Source of the DNA: DATGKG01 sp963851325
GTDB taxonomy: Bacteria > Desulfobacterota > Binatia > Binatales > Binataceae
NCBI GenBank assembly: GCA_963851325.1
Contig: CAWKOR010000001.1
Span: 1,860,001-1,924,000 of the forward strand
DNA: 64,000 nt
Direction: 5' to 3'
The notes under the pieces are model-generated. The model was given only the letters and a program-made list of their open reading frames with translations, made no database searches and was not told the origin of the DNA. Each line of letters begins with the position of its first letter. The stretch's first letter is position 1. This document shows positions 17,711 to 27,053 of the stretch, piece by piece. The position numbers and the translations under genes are program-made.

Positions 17711-18832
17711 ATGGCTAACACGATTATCAACAAGCCCATCATTTCGTCCGATTCGCACATCATGGAGCCGCCCGATACCTACATTGCGAGAATCGATCAT
17801 AAGTACAAGGACATCGCCCCGCGCGTCGTCTGGCAGGAGAAAGGCGGCGACACCTATGTAGTTGAAGGGATGAAGCAGACCATCCCGATGGGACTCGTCG
17901 CGGCCGCCGGGGTTTCCGCCGAAGGTCTGGCGACGTCGGCGCGATTCGCGAAGTTCGATGATCTCCACCGCGGAGGATGGGATCCCGAAGCGCGGATGGC
18001 CGACCAGGATCGCGACGGAGTCGCTGCCGAGGTCATCTATCCCAGTGTCGGGATGGTGCTGTGTAACCATCCTGATGCCGACTACAAGAAGGCTTGCTTC
18101 GATGCCTACAACCTCTGGATTGCCGAGTTTTCCGGCGCGCATCCGGACCGCTTGCTCGGTCTGGGTCAGACCGCGATGCGCACGCCCGAAGAAGGCATCG
18201 AGGACCTCGCGAAGATGAAAGCGATGGGTCTGCGCGGAGTGATGATGCCGGGCTTTCCCGTCCTCGAGGACTACGACAGCCAGATTTATGATGAGTTCTT
18301 CGAAGCGGCGATTTCCATGAACATGCCGCTGAGCTTCCATATTCTGACCTCGCGCGAGGGCATCGCCAATCCTCCTCGCGGCCCGAAGTCAAACTCCTTC
18401 ATGTCCATCATTCGCGGCAACCAGGACATCATGGGCATGTTCATCCTGGGTGGGATCTTCGAGCGCCATTCTAAGCTCAAGATCGCTTGTGTCGAGGCGG
18501 ACGCGGGTTGGGTACCGCATTTCATGTACCGGATGGACCATGCCTACGATCGCCATCGCTACTGGCTCGGCATGTACAAGCTGTCGAAGTTCCCGAGCGA
18601 GTACTTCCGCGAAAACATTTACACGACCTTCCAGGACGACTGGGTGGCCTTCAAGAGCACCGACATGCTGAATCCGCGCCGGCTGATGTGGGCGAATGAT
18701 TTTCCGCATAGCGACTCGACCTGGCCCAATTCGCAGGAGTTGCTGCGCAAACATTCGCAATCGCTAACCGACGACGAAAAGAACTGGATTCTACACGACA
18801 ATGTCGCGGAGCTTTACGGGATCGCGATGTAG
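17711..18832 (+). CDS. Amidohydrolase family 2 (TIM-barrel metal-dependent hydrolase)
   Basis: A 373-residue protein beginning with the metal-binding SDSHIMEPPD (D14, H16) and ending with the conserved NDFPHSDSTWP segment that carries the catalytic Asp. These are marks of amidohydrolase-related (ACMSD-like) decarboxylases/hydrolases. Many such genes are common in uncultivated soil bacteria and act on unknown carboxylic or cyclic substrates. AACGAGGAGCGA lies upstream of ATG 17711. It converges with the BON-domain gene. Confidence 0.85.
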   Translation: MANTIINKPIISSDSHIMEPPDTYIARIDHKYKDIAPRVVWQEKGGDTYVVEGMKQTIPMGLVAAAGVSAEGLATSARFAKFDDLHRGGWDPEARMADQDRDGVAAEVIYPSVGMVLCNHPDADYKKACFDAYNLWIAEFSGAHPDRLLGLGQTAMRTPEEGIEDLAKMKAMGLRGVMMPGFPVLEDYDSQIYDEFFEAAISMNMPLSFHILTSREGIANPPRGPKSNSFMSIIRGNQDIMGMFILGGIFERHSKLKIACVEADAGWVPHFMYRMDHAYDRHRYWLGMYKLSKFPSEYFRENIYTTFQDDWVAFKSTDMLNPRRLMWANDFPHSDSTWPNSQELLRKHSQSLTDDEKNWILHDNVAELYGIAM

Positions 18833-18894
18833 CGTTTAGTATCTGTCTGAGACGCGATAGCATTCCTCTGGACACTGACAAGCGAGGAGGCAGA

Positions 18895-19551
18895 CTAACC
18901 TACCGCGTAGATAACCGTCAGCCTATTGTCGACTTCGGAAACCCCGGGTGCGGCCCAACTTGCCGCCTCCGCCTCGTCTAGTTCGGCCCAGGTGCGAACA
19001 TTTCCGCGAAGGATGACCTTGCGGCCATCGACCTCTATAGATATCTGGCTCGCATCGACCTGTGCGTTCCGTTTGAGAGCCTGCTCGATCTGACTGCGGA
19101 CGTCTGCCGGCATCGGCTTGGGCGTGATGGTGATCGCATTTGTAACGGCTTTGACGCCCGCCAGGTGGCTGATAGTGCTTTCGGCTGATGACTTCTGATA
19201 AAACCAGTTAACCTTTCCTTCCAGGGTGACCCGACCGTGATCCACAATGACCATAACCTGGTTGGGGGGTATTGACGTATTGATATCAAGCGCCAAGGCT
19301 GCGGCCTGCGCGATATCGGTGTCTGTGCGTTCGCTGTCAAGCCTTACCTGGAGGTCATTGGCCAATCCCGCTACGCCAGCGACACGCTTCGCAATCCGCT
19401 CCGCTCGCCACTTTTCGTAGTAGTTGGATACCTGGCCAGTCAGGGTTATTACGCCATTCTTTCCGGAAACGCCGATATTGCTGGCGTCTACGCTTGGATC
19501 CCATTGAAGTTCCAACTCAATGTCACGACGCAGTTCGTCATCCGGTTTCAT
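18895..19551 (-). CDS. BON-domain protein with three BON repeats
   Basis: A 218-residue protein made of three BON domains (about residues 5-70, 75-140 and 145-215). Each has the pattern GVITLTGQV / GRVTLEGKV / RKVILRGNV. BON domains bind membranes or support envelope stress tolerance. No signal peptide is evident. ATG 19551 has AAGGAG 8 nt upstream, whereas the ATG 18 nt earlier has none. The gene lies downstream of the P-type ATPase gene on the same strand. Similar BON genes often sit in stress clusters with universal stress proteins. Confidence 0.85.
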   Translation of the reverse strand: MKPDDELRRDIELELQWDPSVDASNIGVSGKNGVITLTGQVSNYYEKWRAERIAKRVAGVAGLANDLQVRLDSERTDTDIAQAAALALDINTSIPPNQVMVIVDHGRVTLEGKVNWFYQKSSAESTISHLAGVKAVTNAITITPKPMPADVRSQIEQALKRNAQVDASQISIEVDGRKVILRGNVRTWAELDEAEAASWAAPGVSEVDNRLTVIYAVG

Positions 19552-19727
19552 TGCCGTTCGCTCCTTCATGAAGGAAGACTTTTCCTTGAGCGACCTTTCC
19601 CGCCACCGTCATGTCATCTTCGGGCGCAAACGAGAAAGTCTCCTTCACCGTCTCGTAGGTGACCAGCACGCAATTCCCATCCTCCACGGAAATATGCCGT
19701 CATGCAAATATCGCAGTCGTTCAGTAA

Positions 19728-22412
19728 CTACAAATTCGCCGAGCACCTGCGAACGAGATACTTACGCAGCTCCTCGAGCACGAGCATTCCGAGCGCGAAA
19801 GGTATGACAAATAACCACACACTTGTTTGCAAGGGCGTAGTTCCAAAGATCAGGTTTCCCCATGACGTGTAGTCAACCGCGAGAACAACCGCGATTTCAA
19901 CCATGACACCCCATCCAATCAGTGAGTTACCGCGCAATCCCGTAGAGAATATTGATGCAGTCGGGCTACGGCATAGGTATACGTTGATGACCTGCAACAC
20001 GACTATAGCTGTCAGGCAAGCGGTGGTGGCCTGCCTGTATAGTAGATCGTCGGAGGCTAGAGATTGTCCGTAATGCCATCCGGCCTTCATAAGAACGAAA
20101 AAGAACGCCGCCATTGCCATGGCCGCCTCAATGGCGCCCAGGAACAAGTAGGCGCGGCGCGCCAGCGACCAATCGAAGAGCCGCTCATCCCGTGTTCGCG
20201 GCGGTCGCTGCATGATTCGCGGATCCGGGCTCTCTACCCCCAGGCCTAGCGCTGTCAAAGAGTCGGTTCCCATATCTATCGACAGGATTTGAATAGGTGT
20301 CAGCGCCAGTGGAATGGCGAACAGCGAAAAGGCCAGGTATGGCACCAGCTCCGGAACATTGTGCGCCAGGATGTAGGTAAGGAACTTGCGAATATTTTCG
20401 AAAACTGCGCGGCCCTCCTCAACGGCATTTACGATGCTGGCGAAATTGTCGTCCAGCAGCACCATATCGGCCGCCTCCTTGGCGACATCCGTGCCGGCAA
20501 TACCCATCGCAATTCCGATGTGAGCGCTCCTCAGCGCTGGAGCATCATTGACTCCGTCTCCGGTCACCGCAACGATGTTCCCCTTTTGCTTCAAGGCTTC
20601 AACGATCCGCCTTTTCTGATCAGCGCCGACGCGGGCGAAAATAACTTCGGGGGCATCGAGTGCCAGCCGCAGTTGAGTGTCAGTCAGCCCGCGCAGTTTG
20701 TCGCCCGTGATCGTCAGCGGGTCGTCCGAGCCAACGAGTCCGATCTCGCGAGCTATGGCCTTTGCGGTGTAGGGATGGTCACCGGTGACCATGATGACGA
20801 CGATGCCGGCTTCGCGACATTTCCGCAGCGCCTCCGGTACTTCCGGGCGAGGAGGATCTTCCAGGCCCGCCAGTCCGGCAAAAATGAGATCTTCTTCTAC
20901 CTGCGAGCGTTGCCACTGGGCCTCCAACCGTCGATAAGACATCGCAATAACTCGCAGGCCTTGCGAGGCCATAGCTTCCTGGGTCTGCTGAACTTTGGCG
21001 CGAAGGTTGTCGTCAAATGCGAGGATTTCTCCGTCAGCTAGTATCCGGTTGCAGAGCGGAAGAACCATCTCCGGTGCGCCCTTGCAGAAAAGGGTGGGAC
21101 CATCAGGGGTGTCGTGCACCGTCGAGAGACGCATACGACCGATGTCGAATGGAATCTCATCGAGCTTCTTGTAGTCGGGAATCGCGGACAGGAAGCGCTG
21201 CGCAGTCTCGACCAGCGCGATTTCCATCGGATCACCGAGGAATACCGGCCGTCCCTGCTCTTCTCCCTCTCTCAGATCGTGGCACAGCCGCGCGGTCAGA
21301 AAGAAGGGTTGAAAATGCGCCGAGACTTTTTGGCCGACGCTCGGGTTGGGAGGGCAATCGATCTCCGCACCCAACCAGAGACGCCTTACCCTCATCCGGT
21401 TCTGCGTCAGGGTCCCGGTTTTATCGGTGCAAATTACCGTGGTCGAGCCGAGCGTCTCGACGGAAGGTAAGTATCGAATCAGAACATTTCGCTTGGCCAT
21501 TCGTTGGGTTGCAATAACCAGGGCTAAAGTCAGAGTAGGAAGCAGTCCCTCCGGCACCATTGCTACGATGATACCTATGGCAAAGATGAAACCCTCCCAG
21601 AAGGGAACCCCAATCGTGCGGCTGATTGCGAAGAAAGCGAGGCCGATTGCTATTGCTAGAATGCCGATTACGCGGCTTAGATACCCTACCTGTTCCCGCA
21701 ATGGTGAATACGGCTCTCCACCAGTTTGGGCCAGGTGAGCGATCTTGCCGAACTCGGTATGCATGCCGGTCGCGAAGACCACTGCCTTAGCCTCGCCCGA
21801 CAGCATCGAGGTGCCGGCCAACAAAATGTTTTCGGCACGGACCAGTTCTTCCTTCTCAGAAGGTTCCGCGGTCTGAAGTTTGGACAAGGATTCCCCGGTC
21901 ACGGTCGCACTATTTACGCGAACTCCAAAGGCCTCTATCAGCCTGCAATCGGCCGGGATGTGGTTCCCCTCCTGCAATACGACGATATCTCCGGGGACTA
22001 GCAGCTCCGCAGATACCTGCGCGACTTTTCCCTCGCGTAATACTTCGACCTTTTGCGGAAGCAATCGGCGGAGAGCTGCCAAGGTCCGTTCGACGCGAAA
22101 TTCCTGCCAAAACGAAAAAACGCCGCTGACCACGATCACAGCCACTACGGCGCAGCCGATCTTCGCCATTCCTCGGCCTGGTTCCACCCATTCCGCCAGG
22201 AACGCTAGTGCCGCGGCAAGCCATAGGATGAGCGCGAAGAAGTGAGTGAATTCTTTCAGAAATCGCAGGACTGGCGATTCGTGCAGAACTTCCTCGACTC
22301 GATTCGGACCATACTCACGCAGCCTGCGTTGGGCCTCACTCGATGAGAGTCCCCGCGCACTGCTGTTCAAGCTCCCCAGGGCATCAACCACGCTTAGCTG
22401 CTGAATCTTCAC
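19728..22412 (-). CDS. P-type cation ATPase resembling Na,K-ATPase (P2 class)
   Basis: An 894-residue protein with all P-type domains: actuator TGES motif, phosphorylation site CTDKTGTLT (D330), nucleotide domain, hinge GDGVNDAPAL, and about ten membrane helices. Cation-site residues match Na,K-ATPase more closely than SERCA: MVPEGLLP (E288), HNVPE (E688) and SIDMGTDS (D713, D717). A histidine (H684) occupies the place of the Na,K-ATPase M5 serine. It probably exports Na+ or H+ or exchanges cations using ATP; the ion is not proven. It lies 177 nt upstream of the BON gene. Confidence 0.88.
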   Translation of the reverse strand: MKIQQLSVVDALGSLNSSARGLSSSEAQRRLREYGPNRVEEVLHESPVLRFLKEFTHFFALILWLAAALAFLAEWVEPGRGMAKIGCAVVAVIVVSGVFSFWQEFRVERTLAALRRLLPQKVEVLREGKVAQVSAELLVPGDIVVLQEGNHIPADCRLIEAFGVRVNSATVTGESLSKLQTAEPSEKEELVRAENILLAGTSMLSGEAKAVVFATGMHTEFGKIAHLAQTGGEPYSPLREQVGYLSRVIGILAIAIGLAFFAISRTIGVPFWEGFIFAIGIIVAMVPEGLLPTLTLALVIATQRMAKRNVLIRYLPSVETLGSTTVICTDKTGTLTQNRMRVRRLWLGAEIDCPPNPSVGQKVSAHFQPFFLTARLCHDLREGEEQGRPVFLGDPMEIALVETAQRFLSAIPDYKKLDEIPFDIGRMRLSTVHDTPDGPTLFCKGAPEMVLPLCNRILADGEILAFDDNLRAKVQQTQEAMASQGLRVIAMSYRRLEAQWQRSQVEEDLIFAGLAGLEDPPRPEVPEALRKCREAGIVVIMVTGDHPYTAKAIAREIGLVGSDDPLTITGDKLRGLTDTQLRLALDAPEVIFARVGADQKRRIVEALKQKGNIVAVTGDGVNDAPALRSAHIGIAMGIAGTDVAKEAADMVLLDDNFASIVNAVEEGRAVFENIRKFLTYILAHNVPELVPYLAFSLFAIPLALTPIQILSIDMGTDSLTALGLGVESPDPRIMQRPPRTRDERLFDWSLARRAYLFLGAIEAAMAMAAFFFVLMKAGWHYGQSLASDDLLYRQATTACLTAIVVLQVINVYLCRSPTASIFSTGLRGNSLIGWGVMVEIAVVLAVDYTSWGNLIFGTTPLQTSVWLFVIPFALGMLVLEELRKYLVRRCSANL

Positions 22413-23091
22413 CGAAAGGCTACTTTACCGATACCGAGGTTCACCAGGATACCATCGCACCAACCGAAGCACCTCTCCGTGGGACCGAACACTTTCATTT
22501 TCGCGGGGCGAGTATGCCAATCGCACCACGAGGAATGTCTATCTCAGACTTTTTTACGATTTCTTTCCTTCATCAAGAGATTTTGCACCCACAACAGAAT
22601 AGCTCTCTAACATGCTGGTCATTGCTAAGGAATAGGTCGATCAACACGACCGAGAGGTTGAAGATTCTGGCGATCACGACTAATCGGAACTCGGGAGACT
22701 CGGTTCAAAGCTGGAGAACCTCGGTACCTCATCGGTTGCGGGAAGGGTACTTGGGCAAGGTCCTGACCGTCGTATGGGATCGCTATTCCCAAGCATGACT
22801 GAGGCCTTCATATTTCTTCCGCCTTCGCCCCCCGCCTCTTTTCGCGCATAACCCTAATGATTCGCTCTTCGTTGAACCGGCTGCCCTTCATTCGCCCATC
22901 TGCTTCGCGTGAGAGACTTATCCCAAATCTCCTGCGCAGGGTGCCGGCTCTACGCGTTTGCTTCCACCGCTCAACCAGTGGCATGATCACCTTCAACCTG
23001 GCAGCGTTTGTCCCTCTAAAGAGAGCCGGCTAGCTGTCTCAATGATCAGGTCCCACCTCAAGGGTGCAGGTTGTCCGCGGGGAATCGCGAA
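22413..23091. other. Intergenic region with transposase remnant
   Basis: This 679-nt stretch separates the P-type ATPase and the alpha/beta hydrolase genes. Apart from an IS3-like fragment at 22808-22891 no gene is supported. An open frame on the plus strand across 22343-22798 overlaps the ATPase start and resembles nothing. Confidence 0.5.
22808..22891 (-). mobile_element. IS3-family transposase (OrfA) N-terminal remnant
   Basis: The translated fragment MKGSRFNEERIIRVMREKRR matches the start of IS3-family OrfA proteins (MK-SRF-EEQII-xLRE). A GAKAEEI segment follows, where intact copies continue CRRHGI. Here a TGA interrupts exactly at the cysteine position, and the following codons are degenerate. 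It is a decayed remnant; no inverted repeats or second orf are visible nearby. Confidence 0.55.
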
Positions 23092-23778
23092 ATGGCTTTC
23101 GCAACTACGAACGACGGAGTGAAGATCTATTACGAGCACAAGGGCTCGGGGCCCGCGGTGCTGCTCAGCCACGGGTTCAGGGGCAGCAGCGCTATGTGGC
23201 AGCCGCAAATGGAAGCACTGTCAGATCGTTACAACATTATCGCTTGGGATATACGCGGGCATGGTCGGTCTGATTCTCCGGATGACCTTGCATTTTATTC
23301 TCTTCGGCATGCAGTTGCCGACATGCTAGTGATCCTTAGCGCCTGCGGTGTCGAGCGGGCTGCTATTGGAGGGCTTTCGCTGGGCGGATTGCTGTCGCTG
23401 GCCTTTCATATGGCCCATCCCAAAAGAACCACGTCACTCCTGTTATTCGATACTGGACCCGGACGCAGAAATGCCGTCCCTCGATGTGGAGGCTTGAGTG
23501 TCCGGAGCGAACCACACGGATTCATGCACGTAAGGGCGCGGATCCTTGAGCAGCCTGACGATGAGATCATAGCGTCGCTCGAATCGATCCGTGTGCCCAC
23601 TCTCGTCCTCTGCGGTGAATTGGATGAGAGATTTCGAGACGCCAGCGATTTCCTTGCGTCTAAAATTGCCGGTGCCGAAAAGGTGATATTGGAGGGAGCC
23701 ACCCACCTCTCGAATATCGATCAGCCTGTGGCGTTCAACGGCGCAGTGCGGTCTTTCCTCGACCGACTGCCTCAGTAG
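23092..23778 (+). CDS. Alpha/beta-fold hydrolase, short version
   Basis: A 229-residue hydrolase. It has the oxyanion/N-terminal motif LLSHGFRGSS, nucleophile elbow GLSLGG, the acid residue in LCGELDERF and the histidine in GATHLSNID, so a full triad is present. Relatives are usually 260-290 residues. The lid region between DTGPGRR and the next core helix appears about 30-50 residues shorter, possibly an in-frame deletion. ATG 23092 is chosen; an upstream GTG-type start at 23071 is possible. It converges with the ATP synthase gamma gene. The substrate is unknown. Confidence 0.75.
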   Translation: MAFATTNDGVKIYYEHKGSGPAVLLSHGFRGSSAMWQPQMEALSDRYNIIAWDIRGHGRSDSPDDLAFYSLRHAVADMLVILSACGVERAAIGGLSLGGLLSLAFHMAHPKRTTSLLLFDTGPGRRNAVPRCGGLSVRSEPHGFMHVRARILEQPDDEIIASLESIRVPTLVLCGELDERFRDASDFLASKIAGAEKVILEGATHLSNIDQPVAFNGAVRSFLDRLPQ

Positions 23779-23895
23779 TGCCGCACGGATGTTGATAAGC
23801 CATTGAAAGCGGTTGAAGCCCCGCGCCAGTCCTTCAGATGCAGACTGCACTATAGCAAGTAGTCGAGACTCACACTTTCGAAGCTTTTGCAAAGG

Positions 23896-24756
23896 CTATC
23901 TTGAGGCTAGAGCGGCGGAGCCGCTGATCAGGTCGAGAATTTCAGTGGTCACAGATTCCTGGCGAAGGCGCCGCATCAGTTTTGTGAGTTCGCCAGATTT
24001 ATTCCGGATGTTTTGGTGCGCCGCTTCCATCGTGCGGAAGCGGGTCGAGTTCTCACTGAAGAATGATTGCATTGCAGCGTTTTCGAGAGTCGCAAAAAAA
24101 TACTCGCCGACTATGTCATCGAATAGGCGCTGCGGCCGCAGGTTGATAATCGGTGGCAATCGTGCGGAGGGCGCTTGCGCGATCGGCGCCTCGAGGGGCA
24201 ACAGACGCTGCCACGCGATGCGCGGGAGCTGAGCCCCTGCATGTTGCGCGTAAACGACCTCGACACCCGCGATGCGGCGCTCACTGAACATCCGATACAG
24301 TTCCGCGGCTACGCGGCGGGCTGCGCCGGTGACTCCCGCGCAATGGGTAGCCATCGGCAGCACCAGGTCGGGATTCAGTCCGCGTTCGCGACAGACCTCG
24401 GCGCCGCGGGAGCCGACCACAATCAGGGCAATCGCATCGCGGGTTGCCGCGGTTGCCCGCGCAGCAGCTTGCAACGGATGCTGATTGAAGCCGCCGCACA
24501 GGCCGTGCTCGGCGCAAAACACGACCAGGCCGGATTTATTCGGCGGCGGTGCGGCTTCGATTGCGCCAGTTACGGGCAGCAATGTTGCCGCCTCGGAAAG
24601 CGCTCCACGAATCTGCTCGGAGTACCTGCGAATGGCCTCCAGCGATCTGAGCGCCTGCTGCATCTGCGATGCGGCCATTGCGCGAATGGCCGCAACAATC
24701 TCCTGCAGCTCGTTGAGTGAGGTGATGCGGATGGCGATTTCGCGTTCCTGAGCCAT
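23896..24756 (-). CDS. atpG: N-ATPase gamma subunit
   Basis: A 286-residue central-stalk subunit. The N-terminal coil (EIAIRITSLNELQEIVAAIR) and the C-terminal coil ending in SVTTEILDLISGSAAL match F1 gamma, though the sequence is more divergent than housekeeping gamma. It is the last gene of the nine-gene atpDCQRBEFAG operon, 4 nt after atpA. It turns within the alpha3-beta3 hexamer to couple ATP hydrolysis or synthesis to the c-ring. Confidence 0.92.
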   Translation of the reverse strand: MAQEREIAIRITSLNELQEIVAAIRAMAASQMQQALRSLEAIRRYSEQIRGALSEAATLLPVTGAIEAAPPPNKSGLVVFCAEHGLCGGFNQHPLQAAARATAATRDAIALIVVGSRGAEVCRERGLNPDLVLPMATHCAGVTGAARRVAAELYRMFSERRIAGVEVVYAQHAGAQLPRIAWQRLLPLEAPIAQAPSARLPPIINLRPQRLFDDIVGEYFFATLENAAMQSFFSENSTRFRTMEAAHQNIRNKSGELTKLMRRLRQESVTTEILDLISGSAALASR

Positions 24757-24760
24757 CTAG

Positions 24761-26317
24761 CTAGCTCTTCGCCGCCGCGGTCCCTGTCGGGTTCAAGCTT
24801 TGCACCAGTTCTCGGACCGCTGCGGCGAGTTGCGCGCGCAGGTCCGGCTCCAACTCTCCGGTGGTGTTGATTCGCCGCACGGTTTCGGCGGCTTGCGCAT
24901 TCAGCCATGGGCCGAGCTGCGCTTGCAGCTCCCCCACTTTGTCGATGGGGAGCGGATCGAGCAGTCGTTCATCAATTGCCACCAGCAACGCCACCTGATG
25001 CGCGACTGACAGCGGCACGAATTGCGGTTGCGTGAGAATCGCGCGGATTCGGCGCCCATGCTCGATTATCTCGCGGGTTCGCTCATCGACCATCCCGCCG
25101 AAGCGGGTGAAAATTTCCAGTTCAAGAAATTGCGCATATTCGAGGCGGAGATTTTCGGCCAGTTTTCGCATCGCATGCGACTGGGTCTTGCCCCCCACGC
25201 GCGATACGCTTTTGCCCACGTTGACGGCGGGCTTCTGCCCTTCGTGAAACAGACGCGGATCGAGAACGATTTGCCCGTCAGTGATCGAAATCAGATTGGT
25301 GGGTATGTAAGCGGACAGATTACCCTCCTCGGTCGCTGCGATTGGCAGGGCCGTCAGCGACCCTCCACCACGGTCGAGGTTGAGCTTGGCCGCGCGTTCA
25401 AGCAGCCGCGAGTGGATATAAAAGATGTCGCCTGGGTAGGCCTCGCGTCCCGGCGGATTTCGCAACAGCAGCGAGAGCTGACGATAGATCACCGCGTGCT
25501 TGCTCAGGTCATCAATAATCAAGAGCGCATCGCCACCGCGCTCGGAGAAATACTCCGCCATGGTGCAAGCTGCGTATGGTGCGAGCCATTGGATTCCCGG
25601 CGGGTCGTCCGCGGGTGCGAATACGAAAATGCATCGCTCCGGTGCGCCGTACCGCTGGACCGCATCGATCACCTGGCTCACCGACGAAGTCTTCTGTCCC
25701 ACCGCACAATAGACGCAGATCACGCCGGTATCGCGTTGATTGATAATGGTGTCGAGCGCGATCGCGGTCTTGCCGGTCTCCCGATCGCCGATAATCAATT
25801 CGCGTTGGCCACGACCGAGCGGCAGCATCGCATCGATAACGAGCACACCGGTATTGAGCGCGGTGTCAACGAAATCGCGATCCACGATCGCGGGCGCCGG
25901 GCGCTCGACCGGTTCGATTCCCGCCGCTTCAATGTCGGGACCACCGTCCACCGCAACCCCGAGTGCGTTCACGGTTCGCCCCAGCAGCTTGTCCCCCACC
26001 GGGACGCTCGCGACGGAACCGGTGCCGCGCACCAGGTTGCCCGCCTCGATGTGGCTTCCCTCACCCAGCATCGCACATCCGATTAGATCAGCGTCGAGTG
26101 CCAGGACGATTCCTACAACTGGATCGCCTCCGTCCGATCTTTCGAAGAGCAGCAATTCACCGAGCCGAGCCTCGGGCAAACCGCGTACACTGGCGACGTT
26201 ATCTCCCACACGCTCGACGCGGCCGATTATGTCGAGACGAGGTTCGGCCTTGAACTGGTTCAGCCGCCGAGCCGCCCTGCCTAGCCGATCCTTTACTGAT
26301 TCAGCCAGCGTGGTCAT
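24761..26317 (-). CDS. atpA: N-ATPase alpha subunit
   Basis: A 518-residue F1 alpha-type subunit with P-loop GDRETGKT (residues 177-184), where housekeeping alphas usually have GDRQTGKT. The beta-barrel N-domain and the C-terminal helical domain are intact. It forms the non-catalytic nucleotide sites of the F1 hexamer. The start overlaps the end of atpF by 17 nt, and atpG follows 4 nt later. N-ATPase is usually a second ATPase beside the standard F-type enzyme. Whether a standard one exists elsewhere in this genome cannot be seen. Confidence 0.95.
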   Translation of the reverse strand: MTTLAESVKDRLGRAARRLNQFKAEPRLDIIGRVERVGDNVASVRGLPEARLGELLLFERSDGGDPVVGIVLALDADLIGCAMLGEGSHIEAGNLVRGTGSVASVPVGDKLLGRTVNALGVAVDGGPDIEAAGIEPVERPAPAIVDRDFVDTALNTGVLVIDAMLPLGRGQRELIIGDRETGKTAIALDTIINQRDTGVICVYCAVGQKTSSVSQVIDAVQRYGAPERCIFVFAPADDPPGIQWLAPYAACTMAEYFSERGGDALLIIDDLSKHAVIYRQLSLLLRNPPGREAYPGDIFYIHSRLLERAAKLNLDRGGGSLTALPIAATEEGNLSAYIPTNLISITDGQIVLDPRLFHEGQKPAVNVGKSVSRVGGKTQSHAMRKLAENLRLEYAQFLELEIFTRFGGMVDERTREIIEHGRRIRAILTQPQFVPLSVAHQVALLVAIDERLLDPLPIDKVGELQAQLGPWLNAQAAETVRRINTTGELEPDLRAQLAAAVRELVQSLNPTGTAAAKS

Positions 26318-27053
26318 TGCGATTGATTTCGCTGGCCGCGGCAGTCAGCGCGTCGCGCCAGTTGAAGCGGAGAATAGCGGTCGGAAATGTGATTTCGGCG
26401 CCGGCGATAAGCGCCGGGTCGCTGTTGAATTTGATATCCGCCGCAACGCCAAGCCGTTTTCCAAGTTGTTCGCGCCATTGCGCTTCTTCACTCGCATCGA
26501 GCGGATGAGCGGTTGTCACAATCAGTGCGTTCGTCCCGAGATTCGTAATCAGCGTGGTCCGTTCCGCATCCGCCAGGCGGTCCAATTGGTCCAGCACTCT
26601 GCTCAGAAAGGCGTGCTCGATCGAAGGAAGCGCTACCTCGCCGAGCAGCCGCTGCGCGATGTTCACTGCGAGGTCGGCGGTCTGGGAAAACAACTCCTGC
26701 GCCGCCGCGTCGTGCTCTTCGCTTAGTTGCGCGATCGCTTGAGCACGGATTTTCTCGGCTTCCGCACGCGCCTCGTCAACCATCTTCTTGCGTTCGGCGG
26801 CCAGTTGCGCGCGCAGCTCTTCCATCGCACGCTGCCGCTCGGCTTCGATTCCCGCCCGCTGTGTCTGAAGCTCGCGTTGCAGGTTGAGGGCCTTTTGTTT
26901 TTCCTCCGATGCTTCAGCAGTGCCGCGTGCAAGCTCCTCTTTGCGACGGGCGACGATCGCCGTAACCGGCTTGAACAGAAAGCGCCTGAGCAGCCAGACC
27001 AGGATTAGAAAGTTGGCGGCCTGCAGTGCGAATGTCCACCAACTGAAACTCAT
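26301..27053 (-). CDS. atpF: N-ATPase b subunit, long form with delta-like C terminus
   Basis: A 250-residue protein, far longer than the usual b subunit of about 156. Residues 1-30 form the membrane anchor (FALQAANFLILVWLLRRFLF), followed by a long charged coiled coil. The last 70 or so residues (starting near IVTTAHPLDASEEA, with DPALIAGAEI) resemble the C-terminal domain of the F1 delta/OSCP subunit. The operon has no delta gene, so the extension probably does delta's job of joining stator to F1. The start overlaps atpE by ATGA. Confidence 0.88.
   Translation of the reverse strand: MSFSWWTFALQAANFLILVWLLRRFLFKPVTAIVARRKEELARGTAEASEEKQKALNLQRELQTQRAGIEAERQRAMEELRAQLAAERKKMVDEARAEAEKIRAQAIAQLSEEHDAAAQELFSQTADLAVNIAQRLLGEVALPSIEHAFLSRVLDQLDRLADAERTTLITNLGTNALIVTTAHPLDASEEAQWREQLGKRLGVAADIKFNSDPALIAGAEITFPTAILRFNWRDALTAAASEINRNDHAG

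Noticed and set aside
22343..22798. Plus-strand open frame of 151 codons
   Set aside because: It begins inside the ATPase gene on the opposite strand and has no family resemblance or plausible start.
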